From Sesamum alatum (lineage: Eukaryota > Streptophyta > Magnoliopsida > Lamiales > Pedaliaceae), in assembly GCA_034509735.1 (NCBI GenBank), contig JACGWO010000011.1, positions 21,498,979 through 21,562,978 on the forward strand: a DNA stretch of 64,000 nt, in the 5' to 3' direction. The notes under the pieces are model-generated. The model saw nothing but the letters and a program-made list of their open reading frames with translations, did not search any database and was not told where the DNA came from. The position numbers and the translations under genes are program-made. Below are positions 23,862 to 35,312 of the stretch, one piece after another; the stretch's first letter is position 1, and every line of letters begins with the position of its first letter.

Positions 23862-24960
23862 ACTTTTGGTCCCTCCATAATACCACTAGAACACTTTTGG
23901 CTTCATTCACGAGTTACACTTTTGGTTTCAATTAGAACTATTTTTTAACACTTTTAGTCCATCCGTCAAGTTTTTGTTAGAAGTTAACGGAATTCTCATG
24001 TACGACGCACGTAAGGCTGAATTTCGGGGGGGGGGGGGGGGGGGGGGAGGGAAGGAATTGTTGCAATGTGGCGCCCAAATTGGTTGGTCTTTGTAAAGAT
24101 CATTTTGTCACCAATTACACCCATTTTTGGCAAAAACACAGGGTTTACGTTTCATTTAAATATGGGCAACATCATGCTCAAATGTATAAAAATAAGGTTT
24201 ACATTTCATTTCATGCAAGGCTTTAATTGCAATTGCCTAACAACACCACTTTGCTTTGCCAACATGCTAATCAATATTGTAATACAAATTGCCAAGATAA
24301 ATGTAATAATAATCAAAACTTTTCAACTTGTTCTTCCAATATCTTCTCTCTTTGTTTGCTTATCCGGATTTCTTCTCTAAAGCTTCTTCTTTCTCTTTGA
24401 AACTCTTCAATTCCTCCTCCATATTGTTCAATCTTCTTAACAATTAGAGAATTGTTTGTTTGGATCTAATAAATCTAGCTAGATTCCAACCATTCGAATA
24501 CCCCACAAATATGAAGATTTCTGACAAAATTGTAATAAATCATTATAAAAAAAATATATAATTGATCCAAAATTAAACATAAAACTTTGAAATTTTGGGG
24601 GAAAAAAAAAAGAATCTGTATCCCAAAATTTGGGCATGGACGAAACCTCCTTCCAGGGTTATTTTTCATGCACGATGTCGTTACTAGTGGCTCAAATCCA
24701 CATATGCAAAATAGTACTTCATTTGAAAAACCCTGCTTATTTAGTTCTTTTTCCACATCTTGAATTCGAGGAGTTGGTGATGAATCATTTGAATAACTTA
24801 TACTCATGGTTAGAAAGTTGATTTTAAAGTAATTGAACCAAAAATTTTCGGTCAAATGAAGAAAGTGAGGAGTGATGGAGTTATAATTTTTTAGAGCAAA
24901 AAAATGGGGTAATTGGTGCCAAAATATTTTTTATGAAGACCAACCAATTATGGATTCTTA
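23862..24960. mobile_element. Mutator-like TIR element carrying a GRF zinc-finger fragment, right end missing
   Basis: The layout copies the complete element at 42513-43837: an outer ACTTTTGGTCCC motif (23870), a TTAACGGAA...GCACGT block (23974-24011), then an inner arm with TGGCGCCCAAATTGGTTGG (24068-24086). That inner arm, through CACCAATTACACCCATTTTT, is inverted at 24899-24955 (AAAATGGGGTAATTGGTGCC and GACCAACCAATTAT). The outer right arm is absent, so the copy is truncated or rearranged. A 22-G run (24026-24047) lies in the left arm. The interior carries the GRF fragment on the minus strand. Confidence 0.65.
24600..24807 (-). pseudogene. GRF-type zinc-finger fragment
   Basis: From an ATG at 24805-24807 the minus strand encodes MSISYSNDSSPTPRIQDVEK, then FCICGFEPLVTTSCMKNNPG and RRFRPCPNFG. 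CxC, NPGRRF and the following Cys are the first half of a GRF zinc finger (a small nucleic-acid-binding module known from plant single-domain proteins, NEIL3 and APEX2). The last part, GCxFFxW, is missing: the frame runs into low-complexity Leu/Phe codons. It is therefore a broken copy of the kind of ORF intact at 42828-43100. Confidence 0.7.
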
Positions 24961-25188
24961 ATGCTGATCTACCATATTCTTTACAATCCTCGGTGTTATG
25001 TAGGATTTGGAAGCTTACTTGGCCGTGATGTATGATTCATTGCTTTCCACTGCTGTGGTTAAACTAGAGTTTAGGGACGTGTCTAGAGCCCAGTTTGCTA
25101 CTTGCTGTACCATTATACCATTGTTTCTTATATATGTAATTCACTTTTACCCAAAAATAGAAAGAAAAACAATTAATTTAATAATTAG

Positions 25189-25445
25189 AATAAATTATAG
25201 TGACACTCTTTTAGGTTAGACCAAAACACACAAACACCCCTTATATTTGGCTAAATTACAATTACACCCCCCGAGGTTATAGTTGTATTACAACTACACT
25301 TCTTATTCAAAGGCAAAACTTACACTAATATCCCTGAAAAACATTACACTAACACCCTTCAGGGGGTGTAGCTGAAATTTTACAAAAGACAGGGGGTGTT
25401 TGTGTAATTGGGTCTAACCTCAGGGGATGTCAATGTAATTTACCC
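25189..25445. mobile_element. Mutator-type foldback MITE, 257 bp
   Basis: The left arm AAATTATAGTGACACTC...AGGTTAGACC pairs with the right arm GGTCTAACCT...GTCAATGTAATTTACCC. The flanks TAATAATTA (25180-25188) and TAACAATTA (25446-25454) match at 8 of 9. The element at 56822-57076 belongs to the same family. Confidence 0.72.
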
Positions 25446-25479
25446 TAACAATTAATATAAAATTTGAAAAGTTGAATAA

Positions 25480-25850
25480 AGTAGTTATCTTATCAGTTGA
25501 ATATTATTTTTGGCATTACAAAAAATCGGTGTTGCGGTGTCATTAACCGATATCTGTGAGTGAAAAGGGAATTTATTTTTTACTGACTGTCGTGGCACGC
25601 CGTCCCTACATGCATATAAAATAATATTGCATGCTTTAAAATTGTTGCAAATAGGAATATATATATATATACATATATAAATCAACACATTGCATTTCAA
25701 AAAAAAAAAAAAGGAAAGAAAGAAAGGAAGACTAACTTAGGGGTATTATCGGCATAACCAAAAAATTGGTGTTGCAGGGTCATAAACCGCTATTTGTGAG
25801 TGAGAAAGAACTTTTATTTTTATATTAGTATAGATAATAGTATAGATGTA
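25480..25850. repeat. Helitron-like dispersed repeat
   Basis: Its right end reads ATTAGTATAGATA, the complement of the TCTATACTAAT start seen at 62042. It shares the TTTGTGAGTGAGAAA and GCATGCATATAA words with the copies at 47815-48105 and 62038-62290. A CGGTGTTGCGGTGTCATTAA block is itself repeated at about 25527 and 25768. The Helitron call rests only on the TC start and AT-rich context; no helicase gene or 3' hairpin was identified. Confidence 0.45.
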
Positions 25851-26965
25851 CTTATGGAGCAAGTGCCATGTATGTATACACCTTAACCACAAATTTCTCA
25901 AACAAAGGGTCTTCTCACTTGGGAGGGCAAAAAAAAAAAAAAAGGCTTAATAGACACCCATTTTTCTTTGCTTCGGCGGTTTTACACGTAGGGTATAATG
26001 CTTCAAAAATTTATATAATCCATATATTAATATTATTCAATTAGTTAATTTATTAATACAATTTCTACTCTTCGATTACTATTTAATCGGAATATTTTGT
26101 GAGTTTGCTTATTTATAAATTAATGATGGATTAAATATTTAATTTGAATCGAGAGTATTATAGTCAATTAATTAAATTATTAAATTTATTAGATTCGGTC
26201 ATTGTTATGATAGATTTATTTGACTTAATTCAATTTATTAATCATATCTTTAATTTTGTGTGAATGTGTTTAATTAAATTGTTATAGTAGTGAGAAATTG
26301 ATGAAAGATTTATACCAATATTAGATAATTATATTTGAAATATATTATATTTATTAAAGAGGAACATAAAATTTTTAGATAATTTAATTCAGAGACGTTA
26401 TCAAGAGCAATAACTCTAAAAATATGAGGGATTTGATCAAATAAATTCTTATGAGTTAAGGAATGAATTATATATATATATATATATTTATCTTGAAAAC
26501 CTTAAAATGTCTAGTTACCTAAAAAAAATCAAAACAAAGAATTAAATTTCGGTGTAAAGAAAATATTAAAAGATTGATGAAAAATGTACGAATACTATTT
26601 AATTTTTCATTTAGAATTTACTTCGTCTTTGATGTGCTGATTATAAGTATAATAATTTATTATAGGAGATGAAGATAAAGTAGATGGTTGAGTAACTCGT
26701 TCTACTATCATTTTGAAATTGAGGTAAGTATAGTTAATTGAATTATACATATATATATATATACATGCACGTGTGTTATATACTTGATCGTGAATTGTTG
26801 GTTATTTATCTGGATTACCTTGTTGTTTTGTAAAGTTGTCGTTATATGCTTATCTGTAGTTATGGACGGATGAATGATTGCGCATTGCTAAACTATTTTA
26901 TTGTGGATTGAAATTAAACGATGAAGTTATTGATGGGATATTATAAATTAAGATAACAAAAATTC
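25851..26965. other. AT-rich intergenic, no gene seen
   Basis: The sequence is AT-rich with short TATATATA runs at about 26468-26487 and 26746-26762. No ORF, RNA gene or closed repeat could be supported. Confidence 0.5.
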
Positions 26966-27205
26966 CCTAACATTCATAACTCCATCTTGAAGGTTGCCAG
27001 AAAACACCAGAATGGACCTTTCTTTCGCTCTGCCATAGTTGTTCCTTGATATCCATCAGTGTTCTTGCCCGCCATTGTTATATAAAGAAGTGAAGGAAAT
27101 ATTCAAGACAAGAAGACGAACCTAATTCAAAACAGTATGAAAAAAGGGGCAGGACCAGAGACCATCAATAGATGGCTCTAATATCATATTTAAAAAATTA
27201 AACTT
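26966..27205 (-). repeat. copia leader/gag-start fragment
   Basis: GGGGCAGGACCAGAGACCAT followed by AGATGGCTCTAATATCATAT (27145-27190) matches the leader next to the primer-binding site of the minus-strand copia at 2830-2869. The rest is too worn to read as protein. This is a small relic of a third copia copy of that family. Confidence 0.6.
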
Positions 27206-28136
27206 TTGCGCACGTGAAAATGAAGCAAGCCCTGTGATGAAGATGTCTGAAGTACCTTGATGACTGATATTGTTCTTCTCAAATTGTGATGAAGATGTCA
27301 CCTGCCTATCAACAATTCCATCACAAGGATTCCTAAAACGCTAGATGTCCAGTGCACTATTTTTTAAGTCTATTGTTTTTGTTATTCATAATTCAGTGTT
27401 TCGTATGTTGGTGTATGTTGTTTGTGCCTTTTAGGGTACCGGAGTTCAGTTGTGTAATATTATACGCAAATGGAATATCCACATTCTATGAATTTATAAT
27501 TTTTTTTAATAAGGTGAGTAAATACCATGTTGTCACTCCATTTTTAATGCATAACCTCTTAGGCATTTCAAGTCGTGCACAGCGTGGTGTTGTTCCCTAG
27601 TATACATTAATGATTGATACATATTCTTTCTGAAAAAAGAAATTGAAATATCATTTATGTTTCTGATGGTTCTATCTCTAAGTTAAATAAAACAATGATT
27701 ATTGTTTTGGTCTATAAATCATTTAGGGTGCATTTACTTTGAGCATTCGATTAAATGGATGATAGGATAAATGTAACTAAATATATGATAAAAAAGCCCT
27801 CAATTAATTATAAGTTGTTTACTTTGTAGGATATTGTAAAGTTGAGTACATTATGTAGTTTGTTTACTTTGATGGATAGATTAAATTTCATTTGCAAATG
27901 TCTTTTATGGCCCTTCTTGTTTGATTCCCCAAATTTTGGCTTCCTGAGCCCTAGCCTACTCGAATTAAATGAATCAGCCATTGCATTCTTCCAATGCTAG
28001 AAGACCAAAATGTTAGTATTTATAATGTTAGTATTTATAATCTTTCATATGGTTCTATTGTATATTTTAACTTGTCTTCTCTAGTTTAATTTTTAATCTT
28101 TGATTACAACTACGGTGGGTATTGTGATACCTTTGA

Positions 28137-28352
28137 ATGGCTCGATCCTCCAATGTGTCTCGAAGTGTTGTTGTCATTCTCGACCTACTAAAGAAGATAA
28201 ATGGTTACGAGAAGAAACTAGTTGAATTTGAGGCCGTGCGTGCAAATTTCGAATCCAACAAAGAAGATTTGGCGCATTTGTATTATCTTATTATGCTTTA
28301 TTATTTTTATAAAAATAACTACGTTAGGATGTTTTGGTTTTTTTCATATTAG
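28137..28352 (+). CDS. short unknown ORF in the Harbinger element
   Basis: An ATG opens a 71-codon frame whose first 47 residues are well-mixed (MARSSNVSRSVVVILDLLKK, then an acidic coiled-coil-like EKKLVEFEAVRANFESNKED). A plausible continuation (ERASSIATMLVSKRKYG) follows at about 28353 after a possible splice site. It may be the first exon of the plus-strand Myb/SANT gene or a chance frame. I do not recognise it. Confidence 0.3.
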   Translation: MARSSNVSRSVVVILDLLKKINGYEKKLVEFEAVRANFESNKEDLAHLYYLIMLYYFYKNNYVRMFWFFSY

Positions 28353-28717
28353 GAAAGGGCCTCCTCAATTGCAACTATGTTAGTGTCGAAACGGAAGTAT
28401 GGTTATTTGTGGTATTTTGTAATGTGTAGCTTGCTTGAATATTTTGTATGGACTTGCTGCTTTGTCCAATCATGGCAGCTTTGTTCCTTGGTCTGTATGG
28501 TGTTGTACTTTAGTGGTCACGAGAAAAGTTGTTCAACTTCTTTACGACTCGGTTGAATTGACAATACAAGCACTTTTCATCTTTTGTGTAAGAATAGATT
28601 CCCTTATTAGAATCTTGATTACTATTTATTGATTGGCTAGTCTTACTTTCTTGTATATATATGTACATGTTTGTCATTGGTTTCTGCTTAAGTTACTAAA
28701 CAGTTTAGACATAAACA

Positions 28718-29354
28718 ATGGCCTCGAATGCAGCTAATTTGCAACGTCGATGGTTTTATGACATGAATTGGAGTAGGCAAATGGAAGAAATATTTCTGAA
28801 ATGTTATTGTTGAACAGATTGAGCTTGGTCTAGAAGCACCGGGATTCCCAAATCCTTATTCGATCCAACAAGGAATGCACGAAGTAAACCGCGTGTATAG
28901 AAAGACTTTCGAATATAGCCACTATGAATACAAGGTAAGGCGTCTTTACAATCATTTTCTTGCATTTTCTTGGATCATGTCTCTTTCGGTAGTTGTTTAC
29001 AATCCACGTACGAAAGAATTAAGGGCAGATCCACATATTTAGGCCACAACATGTGAGGTATGTAGTATATTTGTTTACATATTCTTTTTTCGAGCTTGGT
29101 TTAGTTATGTTATACTTCGTTTAAATTGTTAATCTTCGTAAAAGAAACAGATAGGGATGGCGTACGTAGACCTTGGTGATCCTGCTTGGGATGAACTGTC
29201 GAAGATTTTCACATCTCCTAATGAGATGGACATTGCAGGAAATGATGATGATTATTTGCTTTCTGATCAAGGCTTACGTCAAGATTTTGACATAATTAGT
29301 TTGTCTCCTACGAACAGTGACGATGGTTCTGATGAATTTAGTTTTGTGCTAGTA
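28718..29354 (+). pseudogene. Myb/SANT-like domain gene fragment A, plus strand
   Basis: The frame opens MASNAANLQRRWFYDMNW and SRQMEEIFL, shifts frame near 28800, then reads IELGLEAPGFPNPYSIQQGM and VRRLYNHFLAFSWIMSLS followed by VVYNPRTKELRADPHI. A TAG at 29040-29042 stands where the family has Trp. After a gap, MAYVDLGDPAWDELSKIF (29157) completes the Myb/SANT-like pattern, followed by a Ser/Asp-rich tail. Such domains (Myb_DNA-bind_3 type) bind DNA and partner Harbinger transposases. This unit reads opposite to the element's own transposase. Confidence 0.65.
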
Positions 29355-29765
29355 TGATCTTTGTATGCTACTCTGATGCAGCTACAACTCTATAATTTAG
29401 GTGCTTATGTTATTTGCTATTACTGTAGGCATGTTTACTAAGATATTCCTTAAGAATGTTTTTATTAAGAACTTGCTAAATATTCCATTTTAATGAATGT
29501 GTCTGATGGTTTGCATATCTCAAGTCAAATGGACCGAGTGCATCACTTTTGAGAGTTGGTGATACATCTTTCAATGTTGGTGTGATGGCCTGGAGAATGT
29601 AAAAGGCTGCATATTCTCTTGGCATGCCCTAAATTTTTTGCTTGTATTTACTTTCTTGTAACTTTTCACATCACCCAACTCTTGGCATGCATCTTTTATA
29701 ATTAAGGCTGTTTGGACTAAACCATTGCCTCCAAGTTTGTTTCTGGTGCATTCGCTCTAAAGAAC

Positions 29766-30492
29766 ATGACTCGATCCAAGCCCTCATCCACCTATTCTAC
29801 TGCAATGGGGGACCGAAACTATGTTCCTAACCTTCCCTTCTCTCTCCCAAGGCAACAAAAATTCCTTTATACTCCAGTTTGGACGGCTGCTCATGAACAG
29901 GTGTTTATAGACTCCTTGTGGGATCAGGCAATGGGGGGTTCAGTCCAGGAGGGCGGAGTGATCTTTGATGAGGTGTTGCAAAGGGCGACTGAGCAAGTGA
30001 ACCTAGTGCTGAAAGAATCATTCACAGCAAATCAGAATCGGCCGCGAGTAGAGAAGTTGGGTGACTGTTACGAAACTTTCCGCTACCTGATTTCTTGCCT
30101 AAAAGTATTTTGGGATTGTTGGGACAAATACGATGACTACACCATCTGCATTTTGGGATAGTATAACACATGTTATATGTTCTTTTTATCAAATATGTTA
30201 GTGTAGAAATTTTCATATGTAAGAAAGTTGTTTTTCTCACACTCTTATGTACCTCTAAGTTCTTACGTTCACTTCTATTTCATAGACATATCCTCTTACA
30301 AAGGCGTATGAGCATTTTGGTGATTCGAATTGGAGTGCTCTCTTGGCCATTTTTGGACCACCTTGTCTATCCATGACTCCATATGCTTCGTCTTTGTCAC
30401 ATGTCAATGATAATGGACTTATCAAGATTGTGGACGACGACGGCATTATCAAGGTTGATGGGGTGCTGCAGATTCCGTCTGATGTGGAATAG
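29766..30492 (+). pseudogene. Myb/SANT-like domain gene fragment B, plus strand
   Basis: The first part (29766-30161) contains YTPVWTAAHEQVFIDSLWDQ, then RPRVEKLGDCYETFRYLI and VFWDCWDKY, and the second (about 30286-30492) contains YPLTKAYEHFGDSNWSALLA and IFGPP, closing with an acidic tail. The pattern (W start, FxxxY...LI, W, AY...W..L..IFG) is that of Myb/SANT-like domains. An intron-like gap with an AG at 30284-30285 separates them, or the frame has decayed; a TAG ends the first part. Fragments A and B may be two exon groups of one two-domain gene. Confidence 0.62.
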
Positions 30493-31239
30493 GGACCAAG
30501 TGATCAGTGGTATGGATGTTTTGCTTGACATGTCTACAAAATGATGGTGTTATTTTCATTTCAAGTAGCTTGTTTCTTGGAAATGCTTATGTTTAGGTGT
30601 ACGTTTGTGTTAATGTATGAGTAAGTTTGTTTAAGTTAATCATGGTATGTCTAATGGTTATATTTGTAATGAACATGTTTTTATATGAACAACTATTAAA
30701 TTCTCAAGAAATTTGTCGGATACTTTCAATTCTAAGTTAAAGAAGACGTTAGGATGTACATTCCAGCAAATAAATCTGTATACAAAAATAACACTGAACT
30801 AATTAGAATAGGATAGCTACAGTTTGTTTAATAGATGTTACATTATAAACTACTTGTTTCTCTTGGGAAAAATTCTTGATAAAAAACCAAGGAAGTAACT
30901 GAATTAAAGGAAATGAAGCATTGGCATTCAAATTGTTTATATTCATTTTCAGCAGTAACAAGGATATCCAAACATACATGGTCTAGTTTGTCAAAACACA
31001 TCCACATTACTAACAACCATTCACAAAACGTGGTGCAAAATATGATAATTGCACAAAATAACTGCATTTGGTTTGTCACAGTAGCATCATCAAAAAGCCA
31101 CACCTGTTATGATTTACAATTAGGCCAACTGAAGTTTGATAATAAGGTAGGCATAGCTAGTTCAGAAGTTGAGATTGTTGTTGTTCAAACTTCACAAAAT
31201 AACAACATCTAATAGCAGTTTCATGACACTGCTAAACCT

Positions 31240-32222
31240 TTCCATCAACCATCATCTTCACAAAAGCAGCCTGTCCATCCTCGGACATAGTCAGGAAAAG
31301 ATCAAGATCAGCCTTACTGTATTGACTAGCTTCTTTGACACCTAAGATTTTTGCTCAATTGATAATTCAAACACTCCTTAAAAAATAGACCAAACATGTG
31401 GACGAGCTTTAACTTCGTCTGCCTCATTCCCAAAATGAGTTTCCAAATCGCCCAACCTATCGTCAGTTACACTCACAAATGTGTCAAACTTTTCTTCAAA
31501 TTTTTCATCAATAGATTTCTTAGAAACCTTTTGCCTCGTTGAACTACTCCTATCAACATAACCAGACTCATAATTATTTTCAACTGCAGTATTAGTAAAT
31601 GAGTTCATGAACTCAACATTATCACCGAACAAGCTAGGATCAGGACTTGGAATATAGTACTCTGGGGTTACGAGAACAGGGTCAGAGGTTACATTACAAG
31701 ATGCACTCACAATGTCTTCTGCATGCTCACCGGTAGCTCTATCCTTCCCGAATACCTCGTACCATTGAGGATAGAATGGGAAAGATTTGTATCGCAGTGA
31801 GCGTGTGAACGGATCAATCTACAGCACAAGTGCATAGCAAAATAGATTCCAATTTAGAAAGACATATAACAATATAAACAATTGCAAATGTAATAGTTTT
31901 TGTTACCTTAGCGCAGTTCTCAAATACAAACATCATCTTTAGCATCAATAGTGTTGTTTGCCTCGTTCCAACCAAACCCAGTACGTGAAAGCATACCCAA
32001 CAGAATCCCATAAGTTTTCTTCCAAACATGAATTTTGGAAGAAATATGAGGGACAACTTTCAATCCGCTAGACGGACATCTCTTACGTATCATCTGTTCC
32101 AAAACTCCCAAATAACCTGTCCTAAATCACTTCCAACTGGCTTGAACAATTTCCTTCAACGAATGAAGAAGGGTCTCCTCCTCGGTTGTCGACCAAATAC
32201 GCTGGGTACCTTTACCATCCAT
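31240..32222 (-). pseudogene. Harbinger Myb/SANT-like accessory protein
   Basis: From an ATG at 32220-32222 the minus strand reads MDGKGTQRIWSTTEEETLLH, then after an in-frame TGA, GYLGVLEQMIRKRCPSSGLK and VWKKTYGILLGMLSRTGFGW. An intron (about 31820-31915) is followed by IDPFTRSLRYKSFPFYPQWY and a Ser/Asp-rich linker. The conserved tail QAAFVKMMVDGK is near 31240-31270 after more stops. In active PIF elements this protein binds the TIRs and imports the transposase. A 17-C run (32227-32243) directly precedes the ATG. Confidence 0.78.
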
Positions 32223-32479
32223 ATTACCCCCCCCCCCCCCCCCGGCGTCGAACATCGTTGCTTCCTCCTTCGTCCATAGTAAGCTAACAACCAAGAACAA
32301 GACAGAAAACAATTGCGAAAGCAATTTCATACACATTAAACTAACACCCCAAAAAAAACATTGGTTTAACAGAAAATAAACCGTAAACAATCCAAGTATA
32401 TTGTCATAAAGCATTACATAAGAAAAGAACACAACACCAAACACAACAGTTTTTGAAGAAGGAAATATGTTTTCCTAAA

Positions 32480-33914
32480 GCATTAGATCAGAAACCTTTA
32501 ATTTTGGGCACGCCAGGCATTGTACATCGCATAGGCAATTTCATCTCTCAAATTGTTCCAAAAACGGGTTCGAATCAACAGTCCCAATATACTCAACACT
32601 TTCTGCTTCCCCAACGTTTTCAGATTCAGACAACACAGTCTCCATTGGGTCCACGGGCATTTCTTGGTGAGTATAGTTGTGCAGAAGGAAACAAGCTATA
32701 ATAATTCGATTATGAATCTTGATCGAATAAAATGCTGGATTTCTTAGAATTGCCAATGTCCTTTAAGCAAGCCAAATGTCCGCTTAATGACATTGCAGGC
32801 AGACGCATGCTTCATGTTGAAATATTCCTCATGGTTTTGGGGGGAACTATGTCCTGCCTCCCATTCTTTAAGATGGTAACGCACTTCCCTATAAGGTGCT
32901 AGGAAACCTTCACCATTGGTATACCTACTATCAACCAAATAGTAACATCCTGTGAGAAGAACATGAAAGATACAACAACATCAAAAACTAAAATAACAAT
33001 AATTCTAGTACTAAAAAAATTGAGAAGGGCATAAACCACATAAACTTAAGTATCAAATACCTCTAGGTATCCGTAAACCGTTCGGTCTGTTTATAACATC
33101 TCTTAAAACCCGACTATCGGCTGCACTACTTTCCCACCCACATAAAACATAAAGGAAGCCCATTTGCCTATCACATACTCCCAACATGTTTATAGGAATT
33201 GATCATTTACGTGTTCGGTATCTAACTTTGTCTTGAGCACACACACGTACATCAATGTACGTTCCATCTAACACCCCCAAACAACCCTAGAATTGTTAGT
33301 CAACAACAGGGCCAATTTTTCATTCATATTAAAAATATTAATTATGAAAAATGAAGTGCATATAATTATTGGCTGAAGATATTGGATACGTCATACCTCA
33401 AAGATTTTCCACCTAGAGCAACCATTGTCAGCTGATACCCGTGTCGGTTTTGCAAGCAATAAAGGATGGAGCCGCAATACAACATTGAGCACTTGATGCA
33501 AATGCTTACTAACTGTCCTACCGATCTCAAAAATTCGAATTGACGGTACAATTCCTTTTTGTGATGAGCTAACACACTTAAAAACATTGCCACTTGCGAG
33601 TACAATGTCACATGTTTGGTATCCGTTGGACCACCTTGGCATTATAATATGCTGGACAACCTTTCGAAGGCATTTTGGCTCATTTGAAGATTCTCAATTC
33701 AATTTATATCACTAAATTCAATTATCCTTCACATAACTCTAACTTGTTGTGGCACACGGTTATGTAAACTATAGACTAGTGTGCGCCTAGCCTGTTTAAC
33801 ATCTAATTGAGGCCTCCAACGATAATAATGATAAGACAACATTAACATCCTCATAGCATCAACCATAAACGCCTGAATGGCAACAAATGTCTCTATTCTT
33901 TCTTCGAGACGCAT
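32480..33914 (-). pseudogene. PIF/Harbinger transposase (DDE), mutated catalytic Glu
   Basis: In order on the minus strand: an N-terminal helix region (MRLEERIETFVAIQAFMVDA, 33729-33914), FEIGRTVSKHLHQVLNVVLR (about 33480-33560), LGVLDGTYIDV with the first Asp (33266-33268), LVDSRYTNGEGFLAPYR with the second Asp (32930-32932), then NVIKRTFGLLK, and IIIACFLLHNY with an acidic end. Family members have NVIER, where Glu is the third catalytic residue; here the codon is AAG, Lys (32783-32785). Several stops and frame changes also break the gene. The intact enzyme would cut and paste the element at TTA sites. Confidence 0.82.
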
Positions 33915-34746
33915 CTAAACAAAACAAGTTTATAAATACCACCTCCACAGAATTAGATAAATATCATACCAAGGTACATACCATACCCGACAGCTAAGAA
34001 GTCATAACATAACATTCCAATCAAAAGTAACGAACATTACCAAATAGTTAAACGCATTTAGTCAGGTAAACAAAAAATAAAATTAATGTCCCATATTACT
34101 TGGCGTAGGTATCATTCCTGATTCAAAAATTTTCCCCAAACCCACAAAGATGGAAATTTCAGGCATGCATAAACACAATGACAACAAAACGAGGGTTGAG
34201 TGACAAGAAACAAAACAACACTATTTTCATAATAAAGTAAAACAAAAAAAAAAAATAGCTTCTTCTGCATTTTTCAGACAAAATACGAGCCTTCAACCCT
34301 AAACTTTACACCTTCAACTAGCTTCAGTGAACTAAGAAATCAAGATATGAATCAAGTTAGCTATTGATATTCCGACAAACTAATGGTCGAAAAAATGAGT
34401 TTGGAATGTGCACACCTACTTCTTGTTCTTCGTCTACAGCAAACACCCAACTCCTCCTCTAGTATATTGTTTGAAAAATGAAGATAACATAAATGTACGT
34501 CCAAGTGGGTGGTTGAGGGTACCATGTGTAATTTGGAAAGGTAAAGTAAGGACAATTTTGACATTTTGGAACCAATATCGTTCTCCATAAAATGCCGGAC
34601 AACTGGTGGGTTGAGTTGTCTTACATCTACAGTGAATTAGCAAGGCCCTCCACCATAAATCGGCCCTCATCTTGCAAAGTAAACATTAGACAAACTTATA
34701 TTATTAATGCTATTCAACTTTATTTACCAAAGTAAACGCGGCCTTA

Positions 34747-35052
34747 AGGTTTATATCACCTTACTTTCAATTTTATTTTTTTACTACTCTTCCTTATTTT
34801 TTATGCTTTTATCTATTTGTTGTTCAATGTGCATATACTAATTAATGGACAAAAGGTTGTTAGAAAAGTCTGGAATACTCTCCAAAAGGAAAAAAAAAAA
34901 ATAATGTTAGTGATTTAATAGCAAGAAATGATTATAAAAAATGTCCTAATAATAATTATATAGTGACAAAGTCATTGTCACCAATACGTATTAAGTAACA
35001 ATAAAATTTGTTTTTCATAATAATAATAATGATAATAATAATAATAGTAATA

Positions 35053-35083
<31 letters not shown>

Positions 35084-35127
35084 TGATGATAACAATAATA
35101 ATGATGATGATAATAATAATAATAATA

Positions 35128-35180
<53 letters not shown>

Positions 35181-35307
35181 TAATAATAATAATAATAATT
35201 TTTTGTATTATTATTTTTGTTTTTTTTTTTGGATAGGGCATGCACATGAAGGGTTTTTTTTAGTGAATTAGTTACAATTACATAATAAATTTCAATCATC
35301 TATAATC
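34747..35307. other. intergenic with CACTA-like words and a long microsatellite
   Basis: No gene is seen. ATAGTGACAAAGTCATTGTCACC near 34961 resembles the subterminal words of the CACTA element at 5196-5636 but no ends are found. The rest is the ATA/ATG microsatellite. Confidence 0.5.
35018..35201. repeat. trinucleotide microsatellite with (ATG)17
   Basis: AAT and GAT triplets alternate irregularly, with an uninterrupted run of 17 ATG units at about 35128-35178, then AAT units again. All frames through it are homopolymers (Met, Ile, Asn, His, Tyr or Ser), so they are not genes. Confidence 0.95.
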
Positions 35308-35312
35308 AATAT

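Larger units (their letters stand above)
27726..34743 (-). mobile_element. PIF/Harbinger transposon, 7.0 kb, TSD TTA, decayed
   Basis: The left end GGGTGCATTTACTTTG and the inverted right end GGCCGCGTTTACTTTGG match, and the trinucleotide TTA flanks both (27723-27725 and 34744-34746), the PIF/Harbinger target. Inside, the minus strand carries a DDE transposase (about 32480-33914) and a Myb/SANT-like protein (about 31240-32222), the usual two-gene set. The plus strand adds two more Myb/SANT-like units (28718-29354 and 29766-30492). All genes carry stops or frameshifts, and the third catalytic residue of the transposase is changed, so it is inactive. The TIRs are weak beyond about 17 bp. Confidence 0.8.

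Noticed and set aside
27352..27600. 82-codon hydrophobic ORF left of the Harbinger element
   Set aside because: AT-rich composition, no recognisable family, no supporting splice or promoter context.
35008..35299. Frames of Met/Ile/Asn or His/Tyr/Ser repeats
   Set aside because: They are translations of a trinucleotide microsatellite.
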